From: Rhodoblastus sp964425315
Lineage (GTDB): Bacteria > Pseudomonadota > Alphaproteobacteria > Rhizobiales > Beijerinckiaceae
Reading direction: 5' to 3'
Assembly (NCBI GenBank): GCA_964425315.1
Contig: CAYRNB010000001.1
Coordinates: forward strand, 1 to 64,000
Length of the DNA: 64,000 nt
Positions 35,209-43,762 of this stretch are shown here, one piece after another. Below the pieces are notes generated by a model. The model was not told where the DNA came from. It saw nothing but the letters and a program-made list of their open reading frames with translations, and did no database searches. Position 1 is the stretch's first letter. Every line of letters starts with the position of its first letter. Made by a program: the position numbers and the translations under genes.

Positions 35209-35469
35209 CTAATTGTCGCAGGCCCGATTTGACATAAGCTCCGCCGCGGCAGGGATTAAGCCGGATGTCCTCTCCCAGTCCGCCTCGGCCAGGCGCGCCC
35301 ATTCGGTCAAGGCGGCGGCGAGGAATTCTGTCGCCTCGCGTCCGGAAAACGCCGGATTGCGAGCCAGAAGGCGCATTTGCAGCGCCAGATAATGGGCGGC
35401 GATCACGGTTTCCAACAGAAGTCTCGCTTCGTCCCCCTCATCGGGACCCTCGGCCGCCCCATCCTGCAT
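35209..35469 (-). CDS. Hypothetical protein, 86 residues
   Basis: A small mainly helical protein is predicted on the minus strand, convergent with glycerate kinase. It is acidic at the N-terminus and rich in Ala and Leu (LLLETVIAAHYLALQMRLLA), with two Trp in the C-terminal half. No signal peptide or known motif is visible. Codon composition resembles the neighbouring genes, which is the main support. It may be a real short gene of the same strand bias or a chance ORF. Confidence 0.45.
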   Translation of the reverse strand: MQDGAAEGPDEGDEARLLLETVIAAHYLALQMRLLARNPAFSGREATEFLAAALTEWARLAEADWERTSGLIPAAAELMSNRACDN

Positions 35470-35638
35470 AAGTTTTAACTCTCGAAACAGTCGCTTACAG
35501 CGCGTTCGGGATTCACTAATCAGACGCGATCAGATATGTCCTTGTCTTAACGCAAACCCTTGTCCGGAAAGTCGGTCAGCTTTTCGGAACCAAGAGTCGG
35601 CCATGCCGGCGCGCCCGTCGACCACAGCGGTGGCGGGT

Positions 35639-35692
35639 TAACACTTTGCCCCAATGATACAATTTATGATAGAATTAAAGGGCAAAATGTTA
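35639..35692. promoter_or_regulatory. Inverted repeat around an AT-rich core upstream of crp/fnr gene
   Basis: TAACACTTTGCCC (35639-35651) and GGGCAAAATGTTA (35680-35692) are inverted with one mismatch, enclosing a 28-base AT-rich core that contains ATGATA twice, six bases apart. It lies 66-120 bases upstream of the regulator start and probably overlaps its promoter, suggesting autoregulation. Confidence 0.5.
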
Positions 35693-35758
35693 CGTGGATC
35701 ACAATTCAGCGTTGCCGGAGGCGCCTCCGGCGCGCGAAATGAATCCAGCGGCGTCAAA

Positions 35759-36529
35759 ATGAACAAAAAGACCCCCGACGTTCTCGCCTTATTGAAATCC
35801 TGCGCCGTTTTCGCCCCTTTGGGCGCGGCGCAGTTGCGCGAGCTTTGCGGCAAGGCCCGCATCGAACGCTACAGCGAACCGACCCTCCTCACCATGCGCG
35901 GCGAAGCGCCGGACCGCATCCGCTATATCGTCAGCGGCAGCATTGATCTCGTTCTTTCCACGGAGGATGGCGGATATTCTTCCATGCCCATGTTCGAGGG
36001 CCGCTGGGCGACCTGGCTCGGCTGTTTCGGCTGTCAACCGCTGGTGCACGATCTTTGGAGTTCGCATGGGGCGACCTACGTCGCCTTTCCCTGCCGCGAC
36101 GTGCAAAGGGCGGTCAACGGCAACGCCGAATCCTTACGGGCCGTGCTCGAACATGTCGGCGAATGGACGCGCTTCCTTACCGGTCTGCTCTTGTCCTTCG
36201 CCGCCTATGGCCCGGAAAAGCGCCTCGTCTATCTGCTCCTGCTCGCCTCTTCCAAAGCTTGCGGCATCACCGAAGAGGGCAAGCCTGCGGCCGTCACCCA
36301 GACCCATATCAGCCAGTTCGGCTTCGGCTCTCGGCAGAAGGTCAGCCGCCTGCTGCGCGGCCTTGCCGACAAGGGCCTGATCGAAATGAAATACGGCGGC
36401 GTAACCATTCCTTCGCGCGCCAAACTTGAGGCCTATATTTCCGACGAAAAGGCCTTGAGCATGGCCGCCGGCGCGACGAACTGGGACCTGGAGCCTTCCC
36501 CGCTTCACCTGAAGCAGGAACGACACTAG
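35759..36529 (+). CDS. Crp/Fnr-family transcriptional regulator
   Basis: This 256-residue regulator has a cyclic-nucleotide-binding-like domain (about 12-150; RIRYIVSGSIDLVLS) and a C-terminal helix-turn-helix (THISQFGFGSRQKVSRLLRGL). It lacks the N-terminal Cys cluster of Fnr and the cAMP-site Arg motif is not evident, so it probably senses something else. Several aromatic residues and two Cys (GCFGCQPL) occur in the effector domain. ATG at 35759 is chosen since the helical start NKKTPDVLALLKSCAVF resembles other family N-termini; an earlier ATG at 35654 lies within the inverted repeat. Confidence 0.85.
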   Translation: MNKKTPDVLALLKSCAVFAPLGAAQLRELCGKARIERYSEPTLLTMRGEAPDRIRYIVSGSIDLVLSTEDGGYSSMPMFEGRWATWLGCFGCQPLVHDLWSSHGATYVAFPCRDVQRAVNGNAESLRAVLEHVGEWTRFLTGLLLSFAAYGPEKRLVYLLLLASSKACGITEEGKPAAVTQTHISQFGFGSRQKVSRLLRGLADKGLIEMKYGGVTIPSRAKLEAYISDEKALSMAAGATNWDLEPSPLHLKQERH

Positions 36530-36535
36530 GCTTAT

Positions 36536-36592
36536 TGAAAACACGTGTCTTTTTCGCAAAACCGACGTCCACTTTTGCGGGACACGCTCTTG
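36536..36592. repeat. Interspersed intergenic repeat, copy 1
   Basis: TTGAAAACACGTGTCTTTTT followed by CGCAAAACCGACGTCCACTT resembles the segment at 53719-53775 along its whole length with scattered substitutions. Neither copy is coding. It starts a few bases after the Crp/Fnr stop codon. Confidence 0.5.
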
Positions 36593-36741
36593 TCGCCGGG
36601 CTCGATGCGCAAGTCCTTGTAAACCGACTTGTTTCTTCTGAGTTTCTCGCGACGCCATCGCGTCGGGCGGCGCCCTCCCCGGCGCCGCAAAATGAGCGCG
36701 GGCTTTGCAAACCCGCACTCCGCATCTGGGGATGGCTAAGC

Positions 36742-37344
36742 TTACGCCGCCGCCTTGATTTCCGATTTGCCGATCGAGGCGCCGACGAGTGTCAGGAATT
36801 GCGCCAGCCAGGCCGGATTGGCGGGCCAGGCCGGGGCCGAAACCAGATTGCCGTCTGTGATGGCGGCGTCGATCGGAATATCGGCAAAGATCGCGCCGAC
36901 CGCTTCCAGTTCCGGCCGGCAGGCCGGATAGGCGGAGACGGTGCGACCGCCGATCACACCGGCCGTCGTCAGGATTTGCGCGCCATGGCAAATGGCGGCG
37001 ACGGGTTTTTGCGCCCTGAAGAAATGACGCACCATTTCCAGAACGTGTTTGTCGAGACGCAAATATTCCGGCGCGCGTCCGCCGGGCAGAACCAGCGCAT
37101 CGTAATTGTCCAGTTTGACGTCGGCGAAAGTGGCGTTGAGGGTGAAATTGTGCCCGCGCTTTTCGCTGTAGGTCTGCTGGCCCTCGAAATCATGGACCGA
37201 GGTCGCGATCGTATCGCCGGCTTTCTTATCCGGGCAGACCGCGTGGACCCGATGGCCCACCGCCATCAGGGTCTGAAACGGAACCATGACCTCGTAATCT
37301 TCGGAGAAATCGCCGACGATCATCAGAATGTTCTTGCCGCTCAT
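36742..37344 (-). CDS. DJ-1/PfpI-family protein
   Basis: This 200-residue protein has the DJ-1/PfpI fold: NILMIVGDFSEDYEVMVPFQ at the start, DALVLPGGRAPEYLR, and the nucleophile elbow VAAICHGAQIL with the reactive Cys. Members act as chaperones, glyoxalase III-like deglycases or proteases; the role here cannot be set. The start at 37344 is supported by an AAGGAGG-type site upstream (GGAAGGAGGAAGCTATG). It sits where rplK would normally follow nusG, but is separated from nusG by a strong terminator. Confidence 0.88.
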   Translation of the reverse strand: MSGKNILMIVGDFSEDYEVMVPFQTLMAVGHRVHAVCPDKKAGDTIATSVHDFEGQQTYSEKRGHNFTLNATFADVKLDNYDALVLPGGRAPEYLRLDKHVLEMVRHFFRAQKPVAAICHGAQILTTAGVIGGRTVSAYPACRPELEAVGAIFADIPIDAAITDGNLVSAPAWPANPAWLAQFLTLVGASIGKSEIKAAA

Positions 37345-37429
37345 AGCTTCCTCCTTCCCGGGCGCTCTTGGGCGCGCTCGGGCGCATATCCCCAAACGCC
37401 CAAAACCGGTTTCGGATCGGATCGCGCGC

Positions 37430-37482
37430 AAAAAAATCCCCGACCCGAAAGCGTTCCGCCGGAACGCCCCCGGATCGGGGTG
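37430..37482 (-). terminator. Rho-independent terminator of nusG
   Basis: Read on the minus strand, CCCCGA pairs with TCGGGG around an inner stem GCGTTCC/GGAACGC, and the hairpin is followed by ATTTTTTTG. It lies about 80 bases after the nusG stop, so the secE-nusG unit ends here rather than running into ribosomal protein genes. Confidence 0.75.
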
Positions 37483-37558
37483 ACTATGGCGTATTCGCCG
37501 GGCGAGGGGTGTTCCCCGGCGATGGAACAGGCTTGTCCGCTCAACTCAGCTTGTCGGC

Positions 37559-38092
37559 TCAGCTCAGCTTGTCGACTTGGCCATATTCCAGTTCGACGGG
37601 GGTGGCGCGGCCAAAAATCGACACCGCCACTTTTACGCGCGAGCGGCTTTCGTCCACTTCCTCGACAAGGCCCTCGAAAGAAGCGAAGGGGCCGTCGTTG
37701 ACACGCACCTTTTCGCCGATCTCGAAGGAAATCGAAGTTTTGGGGCGCTCCACGCCCTCCGCCACCTGGCCCTTGATCCGCTCGGCCTCATGTTCCGGGA
37801 TCGGCGTGGGCTTGTTGTCGGAGCCAAGAAAGCCGGTGACCTTCGGCGTGTTCTTGATGAGGTGGTAGACGTCGTCGGTGAGATCGCATTTCACCAGCAC
37901 ATAGCCGGGGAAGAATTTGCGCTCGGTGTCGAATTTGCGGCCGCGCCGCACCTCCACCACCTTTTCGGTCGGCACCAGGATTTCATCGAAATTGTCGGTA
38001 AGGCCGCGATGGGCCGCGCCCTCGCGGATCGCGTCGGCGACCTTCTTCTCGAAATTGGAATAGGCGTGGACGATATACCAGCGCTTGGTCAT
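37559..38092 (-). CDS. nusG: Transcription termination/antitermination protein NusG
   Basis: This 177-residue RNA polymerase factor stimulates elongation and links transcription to Rho or to the ribosome. The NGN domain begins RWYIVHAYSNFEKKVADAI, and the C-terminal KOW domain contains KVRVNDGPFASFEGLVEEVD. The start at 38092 (MTKRW) is preferred to ATG four codons upstream because GGAAA is well placed. secE lies 35 bases upstream. The last codons are tandemly duplicated beyond the stop (GACAAGCTGAG occurs twice), a small local duplication. Confidence 0.96.
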   Translation of the reverse strand: MTKRWYIVHAYSNFEKKVADAIREGAAHRGLTDNFDEILVPTEKVVEVRRGRKFDTERKFFPGYVLVKCDLTDDVYHLIKNTPKVTGFLGSDNKPTPIPEHEAERIKGQVAEGVERPKTSISFEIGEKVRVNDGPFASFEGLVEEVDESRSRVKVAVSIFGRATPVELEYGQVDKLS

Positions 38093-38127
38093 GAATTTTT
38101 CCACGAAATTTTGGCTGCGCCAGGGGG

Positions 38128-38319
38128 TTAATGGCCGATGCCGAGGATGAGGCCGACGCCGTAACGGATGATCTGGTCCACCGTGAGGAAGTACATAGCC
38201 GTCAGGAACACCATCACGATGACGAGCGCGGTGGTGATCAGGGTCTCGCGCCGCGTCGGCCAGGTGACCTTGCTGGTCTCGGCGCGCACGTCCTGCAGGA
38301 ATTTGAACGGATTGGCCAT
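38128..38319 (-). CDS. secE: Preprotein translocase subunit SecE
   Basis: This 63-residue single-span protein is the essential SecE component of the Sec translocon. The sequence NPFKFLQDVRAETSKVTWPT carries the conserved amphipathic helix and the VTWPTRRET motif, followed by the membrane helix TALVIVMVFLTAMYFLTVDQ. The start at 38319 (MANPF) fits the short alphaproteobacterial form. It is followed by nusG, the universal order. The tRNA-Trp commonly found upstream is not present; a TerC gene is there instead. Confidence 0.95.
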   Translation of the reverse strand: MANPFKFLQDVRAETSKVTWPTRRETLITTALVIVMVFLTAMYFLTVDQIIRYGVGLILGIGH

Positions 38320-38483
38320 AATCGGTCCCGAATCGTCCGCCGCGTCTTCGCCTGGCGACGGGTTGCGAAAAGAAAGGCGGCGCGGGACCTTTCGGCCACG
38401 CGCCCTCATACGCCCCTTATAAACAAGGCGGCGCGCCGCGCCAAGGCTTTTTTGGCGTGGCTTTTGCGTGACTTTGGGGCATA

Positions 38484-39221
38484 TCAGGGCGATTCCCGCT
38501 CCCGCTTCCCGCGGTTCCGGCGCGCCCACTGGTTCAGGCCCTCGACGAAAAGCGAAAAGCTGATCGCCGCATAGAGGAAGCCTTTCGGAATCGGCTGGCC
38601 GAAACCGTCGGCGATCAGGCTCATGCCGATGAGCAGCAGAAAACCCAAAGCCAGCATTTTGACGCTCGGATGGTCCTTGATGAAGCGGCCGAGCGGCGCG
38701 GCCGACCAGATCATCATGCCGACGGCGATCAGCATGGCGAGGATCATGATCGCCAGTTCGTCGGCCATGCCGAGCGCGGTCAGCACGCTGTCGAAGGAAA
38801 AGACGATGTCGAGAAGCGCGATCTGAACAATCGCCTTCGTATAGGAAAAAGTCTTGACCCTCGGCGCCTCTTCCTCGCCGGGATCGATCTCGCCGTGAAT
38901 TTCTTCCGTCGCCTTATAGAGAAGGAAGAAGCCGCCCAGCACCAGAATGGCGTCGCGCAACGAAATTTCGTGACCATAGAGGGTGAAAAGCGGCGTGGTG
39001 AGCCGAGTCAGCCAGAACATGCCGGACAGCAGGCCGAGGCGCAGCACAACGGCGAGGCCGAGACCCAAGCGGCCAGCGCGCTTGCGCTTGTCGTGCGGCA
39101 GACTGGAGATGGCGACGGCGACAAAGACAAGGTTGTCGATGCCGAGCACGATTTCGAGGGCCGTCAGCGTCAGCAGGCTCGCCCAGGCTTGCGGCTCGGC
39201 GGCCAGCGCGAGAAGGTTCAA
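38484..39221 (-). CDS. TerC-family integral membrane protein
   Basis: This 245-residue protein with about seven membrane segments belongs to the TerC family, linked to metal (manganese) export co-translocation and tellurite resistance. Marks include LTALEIVLGIDNLVFVAVAI near the N-terminus and DIVFSFDSVLTALGMAD in the second half, each with the conserved membrane Asp. HDKRKRAGRLGLGLAVVLRL is typical of the YoaE/YgdQ-like branch. It ends 164 bases upstream of secE in the same direction. Confidence 0.9.
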   Translation of the reverse strand: MNLLALAAEPQAWASLLTLTALEIVLGIDNLVFVAVAISSLPHDKRKRAGRLGLGLAVVLRLGLLSGMFWLTRLTTPLFTLYGHEISLRDAILVLGGFFLLYKATEEIHGEIDPGEEEAPRVKTFSYTKAIVQIALLDIVFSFDSVLTALGMADELAIMILAMLIAVGMMIWSAAPLGRFIKDHPSVKMLALGFLLLIGMSLIADGFGQPIPKGFLYAAISFSLFVEGLNQWARRNRGKRERESP

Positions 39222-39307
39222 GTCACGGCTCCCGACGGCGCGGCTGAAGCTTGGCGAGTCATGGCCCGATCAAAACCGAAAGTCTTCCGCGCCGCAAGTC
39301 GCGGATT

Positions 39308-40972
39308 TCACCTCCCGCCCCGCGACGCCAGCGAACGATGAACGGCGAGATGCAGCGGCGTGCGCGACTTCACCACCTTTTTGATGAAATTATGCCGGGC
39401 GACATGATAGCTCGGGTCGAAACCCCAGAAATTGCGCCGCATCCTGTCCAACTCCTCGGCGCGGTATTTTTCCAACGGCTTTTCCGCCTCGTCGCGCGCC
39501 CGCGCCGCCTGCTTCGCCTTGATTTTCTCCGCCAGAACGGGCGAAACGGCGAGCGCCTTTATTTTCCCGCGCAAAACCTCGTCCGCCCGCGCCGGCTCCT
39601 CGGGCAGGATTTCGTCGGCGAGTTTTAAGCGCAGGGCTTCGGCCGCGCCCATCGGCAGGCGCCCTTGCGTGATTTTTTGGGCGAATTCCACGCCGACGCG
39701 GCGGGGCAGCAGATAGGTCCAATATTCCGAGCCATAGAGATTGCCCATGTCCTTGTAATGCGGATTGAGCACGACCCCGTCGCGGACAAAGACCAGGTCG
39801 GCGGCGAGGCCGAGAAAAACCCCGCCGGCCCCGGCGTTGCCGCGCATGACCGAAACCACCAGCCGGTCGTCGAGATCGAGCAGCGCCCGCACGCAATCGT
39901 CCATCGCCTCGATATTGCGCCAGGATTCGTCGGCCGGACTCGCCGCCGCCTCGATCAGGCCGAGATGGAGACCGTTCGACCAATAATCGGGTCCCCCCGT
40001 CAGCACGATGATGCGCGCCGGGCTTTTTCGCGCGGCGACGATCGCCGCCTCCAGGGCGCGGCAGTCCTCGACGCCCATGGCGCCATTGTAGAAGGGAAAG
40101 CGGATGAAGAGCGCATCGCCGCTCTGTTCGCTGACGACGCCCGGGTAGCCTTCCGCTTCGGGCAGCGCGGCCGCCGCCTCAGCCAAAACATGAGTCGCGG
40201 GCAGTTTCAGCGAGCCGGCCGCCAGCGGGCGCAAATGGCCGATCCAGAATGCGCCGTCGCGCGCCGCGACCGCAACGGCCTTGCCGCATCGCGCCAGCAA
40301 GGCGCCGGCTTCACCGGCGAGACCGGGCGCGGGATGCGCGTCGTAACAAAGGAATTCCCGCCCGCAAATCTGCGCCGGCGCGCCGGGAGAGCCGTCGGCC
40401 GAGCGGATCTTGCGCAAAATGTCGGCGACGCCGTCGGCGGCGAAATCGACGCCCCGGTCGGCGCGCTTGCACAAGGGCCGCATCGGCAGGATTTTGTCCG
40501 GCGCCGGCGGGCGCGCGCCCGAGCGCCATTTGTCCAAAACCTCCAGAACGCAGGCGACGGCGGCGCTGGTCACCTCATGGCGGTAGAGGCTCGATTTGGT
40601 CGCGGCGCGCATGGAAAATGCGCGGCTCGCCCAGACGGGGCCGGCGTCGAGCTCGACCGCCGCCTCGATCAGGCTGACGCCCCATTTTTCCCGCCCTTCG
40701 AGAATGGCCCAGTCCAAGGCCGAGGGGCCGCGATCGCCGGGGGGGCCGGGATGGACGATCAGGCAGAGCGTCTTTTCCAGCACGTCCGGCGGAATGGCGC
40801 GCTTGAGAAAAGGCGCGAGAATGAGGTCCGGGCCAAAAAGCGCGACCGCGTCACGTAAAATTTCATCGGAAATGTCGTATTCGACGCTCACTTCTTCGCC
40901 GCGCTGGCGCAATTCGACAAAGAGTCTTTGCGTCAGGCTGTTGAAGGAATGGCAGAGCAGAAGAATGCGCAT
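39308..40972 (-). CDS. hoxX: Hydrogenase maturation protein HoxX (CO-forming)
   Basis: This 554-residue protein joins a formyltransferase-like N-terminal half with an enoyl-CoA hydratase-like C-terminal half, the architecture of HoxX. HoxX makes carbon monoxide from N10-formyl-tetrahydrofolate for the active site of [NiFe]-hydrogenases when oxygen is present. The first domain starts RILLLCHSFNSLTQRLF and contains HPGPPGDRGPSALDWAI; the second has IRFPFYNGAMGVEDCRAL and GNAGAGGVFLGLAADLV. It lies four bases after hypC. No hydrogenase structural gene is in the window. Confidence 0.9.
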   Translation of the reverse strand: MRILLLCHSFNSLTQRLFVELRQRGEEVSVEYDISDEILRDAVALFGPDLILAPFLKRAIPPDVLEKTLCLIVHPGPPGDRGPSALDWAILEGREKWGVSLIEAAVELDAGPVWASRAFSMRAATKSSLYRHEVTSAAVACVLEVLDKWRSGARPPAPDKILPMRPLCKRADRGVDFAADGVADILRKIRSADGSPGAPAQICGREFLCYDAHPAPGLAGEAGALLARCGKAVAVAARDGAFWIGHLRPLAAGSLKLPATHVLAEAAAALPEAEGYPGVVSEQSGDALFIRFPFYNGAMGVEDCRALEAAIVAARKSPARIIVLTGGPDYWSNGLHLGLIEAAASPADESWRNIEAMDDCVRALLDLDDRLVVSVMRGNAGAGGVFLGLAADLVFVRDGVVLNPHYKDMGNLYGSEYWTYLLPRRVGVEFAQKITQGRLPMGAAEALRLKLADEILPEEPARADEVLRGKIKALAVSPVLAEKIKAKQAARARDEAEKPLEKYRAEELDRMRRNFWGFDPSYHVARHNFIKKVVKSRTPLHLAVHRSLASRGGR

Positions 40973-40975
40973 GGT

Positions 40976-41266
40976 CTAGCGCAAATGGTCGGGCAATTGC
41001 GGTTCGCGGCCGATCAGATCCGCGAAATGGCTGTCGAAATCCTCGCCGCGCAGGGCCGCCTCCAGGCCCCGCAGGGCTTCGTCGATCAGCCGCGCCTCAT
41101 CCTCGTCGAGCGTGCGCAGGGCCGAATCGATGTGGACGAGCAGGCGCGTTCCGGGCGGCTGCGGGCCGACCAGCATCAGCGACACGCGGCGCTTCTCGTC
41201 GCCGCGCGCGCAAAGCGCCGAAAAGTCGTCGCTTTCAACCACCACCATCGGCACGCCAAGGCACAT
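40976..41266 (-). CDS. hypC: Hydrogenase maturation chaperone HypC/HupF family
   Basis: This 96-residue protein begins MCLGVPMVV, in which Cys2 is the essential metal-cofactor-carrying residue of HypC. HypC carries the Fe(CN)2CO unit between HypD and the hydrogenase large subunit precursor. It is slightly longer than typical HypC (75-90) and has an acidic C-terminal helix region, so a HupF/HoxL-like variant is possible. It is directly followed by hoxX, which supports co-function in oxygen-tolerant hydrogenase maturation. Confidence 0.88.
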   Translation of the reverse strand: MCLGVPMVVVESDDFSALCARGDEKRRVSLMLVGPQPPGTRLLVHIDSALRTLDEDEARLIDEALRGLEAALRGEDFDSHFADLIGREPQLPDHLR

Positions 41267-41439
41267 GGGCTGCTTCCGAAACCCGTCGTTACAGTCGAAG
41301 ATCTAACACGAAGGACGCGTGCGAAAAAGGCCGGGATCCGCGTCGGCAAGACGATTTGGCTTAATGTCAACCAAGTAGAATCGGTTATGATGTCAATCGG
41401 TCGGCCGCTTGGAGGTCAGCCGCCAGAAAAGAGCAAGAC

Positions 41440-42258
41440 ATGGCCAAGCGGAAAGTCACGCCGACGCAAGCCGAACTCGAGGCCGCCATACCGGCGGGGG
41501 AGCTGGTGCTGCTCTACCAGCCGCAAATGACCGCCGACGGCAAGACTCTCGCCGCGGTCGAGGCTTTGACGCGCTGGGAGCATCCGGATCACGGGCTTCT
41601 CGGGCCGGAGAATTTCATCATGCTGGCCGATCGGACCGGCCTGATCGAGCCGCTTGGCGATTGGGCGCTGCGGCAGGCCTGCAGGGACGCGCGCCGCTGG
41701 CCGGGTCTGGGGATCGGCGTCAATGTCTCGCCGCTGCAATTCCGCCGGCCGCATTTCGTCGATGAAGTCGCCGCCGCCATTCGCGCGGCAGGCATCCCGT
41801 TCGACCAAGTCGAGCTGGAAATCGTCGAGACCGCTTTTTTCGACGATCCCGATCGGGCCGAATCCTCGCTGCGCGCCCTGCGCGCGTTTGGCGTCCGCAT
41901 CGCGCTCGACGATTTCGGCACCGGCTATTCCTCGCTCTCCTATCTCCGCCGCCTGCCCCTCGACAAACTGAAGGTCGACAAGAGTTTCGTCGACGACATC
42001 GGCTCGGCGCGCAGCGCGGCCATCGTCCACGCCCTGGTCGCCTTGGCGCGGGCAATCGGTTTGAAGATCACCGCCGAGGGGGTGGAAACCCCGGAACAGC
42101 AGAAATTTCTCCGCGCGGCCGGCTGCCATTATCTGCAAGGCTTCCTGTTCTCGCGGCCGGTCCCGGCCGCCGAAATCGACCTTCTCTACAAGCAATACGC
42201 GACCCAGCAGCCGCCCCTTCCGCCCGGCGCGGCGCTCGGCGCCAAAGGCGTGATCTGA
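41440..42258 (+). CDS. Stand-alone EAL-domain cyclic-di-GMP phosphodiesterase
   Basis: This 272-residue protein is almost entirely an EAL domain, so it should hydrolyse cyclic-di-GMP. The signature EALTRWEHP, NVSPLQF, ELEIVETAFF, ALDDFGTGYSSLSYL, LKVDKSFV and ITAEGVETPEQ are all present with the metal-binding Glu, Asn, Glu and Asp-Asp residues, so it looks catalytically complete. No GGDEF, PAS or membrane segment is attached. It is divergent from hypC-hoxX. A sensor-like fragment follows 100 bases later and may once have belonged to a related protein. Confidence 0.93.
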   Translation: MAKRKVTPTQAELEAAIPAGELVLLYQPQMTADGKTLAAVEALTRWEHPDHGLLGPENFIMLADRTGLIEPLGDWALRQACRDARRWPGLGIGVNVSPLQFRRPHFVDEVAAAIRAAGIPFDQVELEIVETAFFDDPDRAESSLRALRAFGVRIALDDFGTGYSSLSYLRRLPLDKLKVDKSFVDDIGSARSAAIVHALVALARAIGLKITAEGVETPEQQKFLRAAGCHYLQGFLFSRPVPAAEIDLLYKQYATQQPPLPPGAALGAKGVI

Positions 42259-42357
42259 AAAAGGCTTGTCTGCCAGAAGCTTACCGGAGAAACGCTTCGT
42301 TTAACGGTCGTCCGCCATAATGGCGGTCTCACGCCCGGAAGGGTCGAAACGAAGCCC

Positions 42358-42756
42358 ATGACGGCCAGGCCCTTTTGGACCATCAAGCTCAAACTGCTCG
42401 CCCTGATCGGCGCGGCGATTTTCTGCGCCCAGACGCTTTTCGCCGGCTATGCCCTGATTCAGGAGGCGCAGCGCTACGCCGCCCAGAAAGAGACCACGCT
42501 TTCCGCGGTGGCCCAGGTCATCGCCGCCGCCGCCGCGCGCGCGACGGCCGCTCACGATCCCCAGGGCGTACGCGACGCCTTGCGCGCCATCGGCAGGATC
42601 GACGAAGTCGACTACGCCAGCGTCTATGACGCGCGCGGCCGCATGATCGCCGAGCTCGGCGCCGCGGAACTGCTCGCTTCCGACCTGCGCCTCAACGACA
42701 AGAGCCCGTCGCCCGGCTCCCCCCGGCAGTCGGCGATCAGTTTTGAATATTTCTAA
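42358..42756 (+). CDS. Membrane-anchored sensor fragment (CHASE8-like), probably truncated
   Basis: This 132-residue protein has a short basic N-terminus, one membrane segment (LKLLALIGAAIFCAQTLFAG) and a periplasmic helix-plus-domain (TTLSAVAQVIAAAAARATAA; YASVYDARGRMIAELG). This resembles the N-terminal CHASE8-type sensor part of membrane GGDEF or histidine kinase proteins. No HAMP, second membrane helix or output domain follows, so it is probably the relic of a longer signalling gene. The reading frame stops after a Ser/Pro-rich tail unlike the family. Confidence 0.6.
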   Translation: MTARPFWTIKLKLLALIGAAIFCAQTLFAGYALIQEAQRYAAQKETTLSAVAQVIAAAAARATAAHDPQGVRDALRAIGRIDEVDYASVYDARGRMIAELGAAELLASDLRLNDKSPSPGSPRQSAISFEYF

Positions 42757-42832
42757 AGAGGCGCATAAAGTTTGCCAGCCGATCCGGCTGCGGGATACCA
42801 AACCACGCGCCTGCAATTGAAACCGGATCGAA

Positions 42833-43735
42833 ATGACTGAACCCGCCCCTCGCCGCCTATTCCTCGCCCTGCCGGCGTTGGCGGTCCTGCTGGCCGCGCC
42901 TTTCGCCGCGCGCGCCCAGGAGGCGCCGGCCGATCACTATTACGACCTCGAAACCAAGTATATTTTCGGCTTCACCAACGGGACCGACATTGGCGCGGAA
43001 GGCGAAAGGGAGCTGGAGGTCGAGACCACCGCCGCCTTCGTCAGGCGCGGCGGCCAGTACAATGCATTCGAGCAGGAATTCGAGTGGGAGCAGACGCCGT
43101 CGCAATTCTGGACCTATGAGGCGAGCGTCCACTTTCTTTCGCAGCAGATCAACGGGGTTCCCGGCCTCAAAAATTACGATGGGACGAACTTCTCCGGCCT
43201 GTCTTTCAAGCCCAAATACCTGATCATCGGGCGCGGTCCCGGCGATCCTTTCGGCGTGTCGATCTCGGTTCAGCCGGAATGGGAGCGCGTCGACGGAACG
43301 AGCGGCCAGCAAACGGAGACTTTCAGCCTGGAAACCGTGCTCGCCGTGGACACGGAATTGATCCCCAATAGGGCCTATGGCGCCATCAATCTGATCTACG
43401 GGCCGGAAATCGGCCGCGTCCTCCGCGACCCGGCGTGGAGCCGCGCCTCGACCTATGGCGCGACGGCGGCGGCCGCCTATCGCGTTTCGCCGAAAGTCAC
43501 GCTCGGCGGCGAAATCCAATATTACCGGGCCTATGACAGTTACAATATTCAAGACTTCACCGGCTATGCTCTTTACTTGGGGCCGACGCTTCACATCCAG
43601 TTCACGCCAAAAATTTTTCTTGCAGGCGCCTGGTCGATGGAGGTCGCGGGCCACGCCGCGGGCGGAACAGGACGGCTCGATCTGACCGATTTCGAGCGCC
43701 AAGTCGCCAATCTGAAGGTAGGCTGGGAGTTTTAG
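42833..43735 (+). CDS. Putative outer membrane beta-barrel protein
   Basis: This 300-residue protein has a signal peptide (FLALPALAVLLAAPFAARAQ, cut near AQE) and alternating hydrophobic/polar strands rich in aromatic residues, ending with an aromatic C-terminal residue (KVGWEF), as in outer membrane barrels. I do not recognise a named family, though it resembles transporter-like barrels annotated near metal uptake genes. It is followed by a cupredoxin-like protein and an FTR1 permease in the same direction with short gaps, so it may be the outer membrane part of that iron system. Confidence 0.7.
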   Translation: MTEPAPRRLFLALPALAVLLAAPFAARAQEAPADHYYDLETKYIFGFTNGTDIGAEGERELEVETTAAFVRRGGQYNAFEQEFEWEQTPSQFWTYEASVHFLSQQINGVPGLKNYDGTNFSGLSFKPKYLIIGRGPGDPFGVSISVQPEWERVDGTSGQQTETFSLETVLAVDTELIPNRAYGAINLIYGPEIGRVLRDPAWSRASTYGATAAAAYRVSPKVTLGGEIQYYRAYDSYNIQDFTGYALYLGPTLHIQFTPKIFLAGAWSMEVAGHAAGGTGRLDLTDFERQVANLKVGWEF

Positions 43736-43762
43736 GGGAACGCGCAGCAAAGGGAATCGGGA

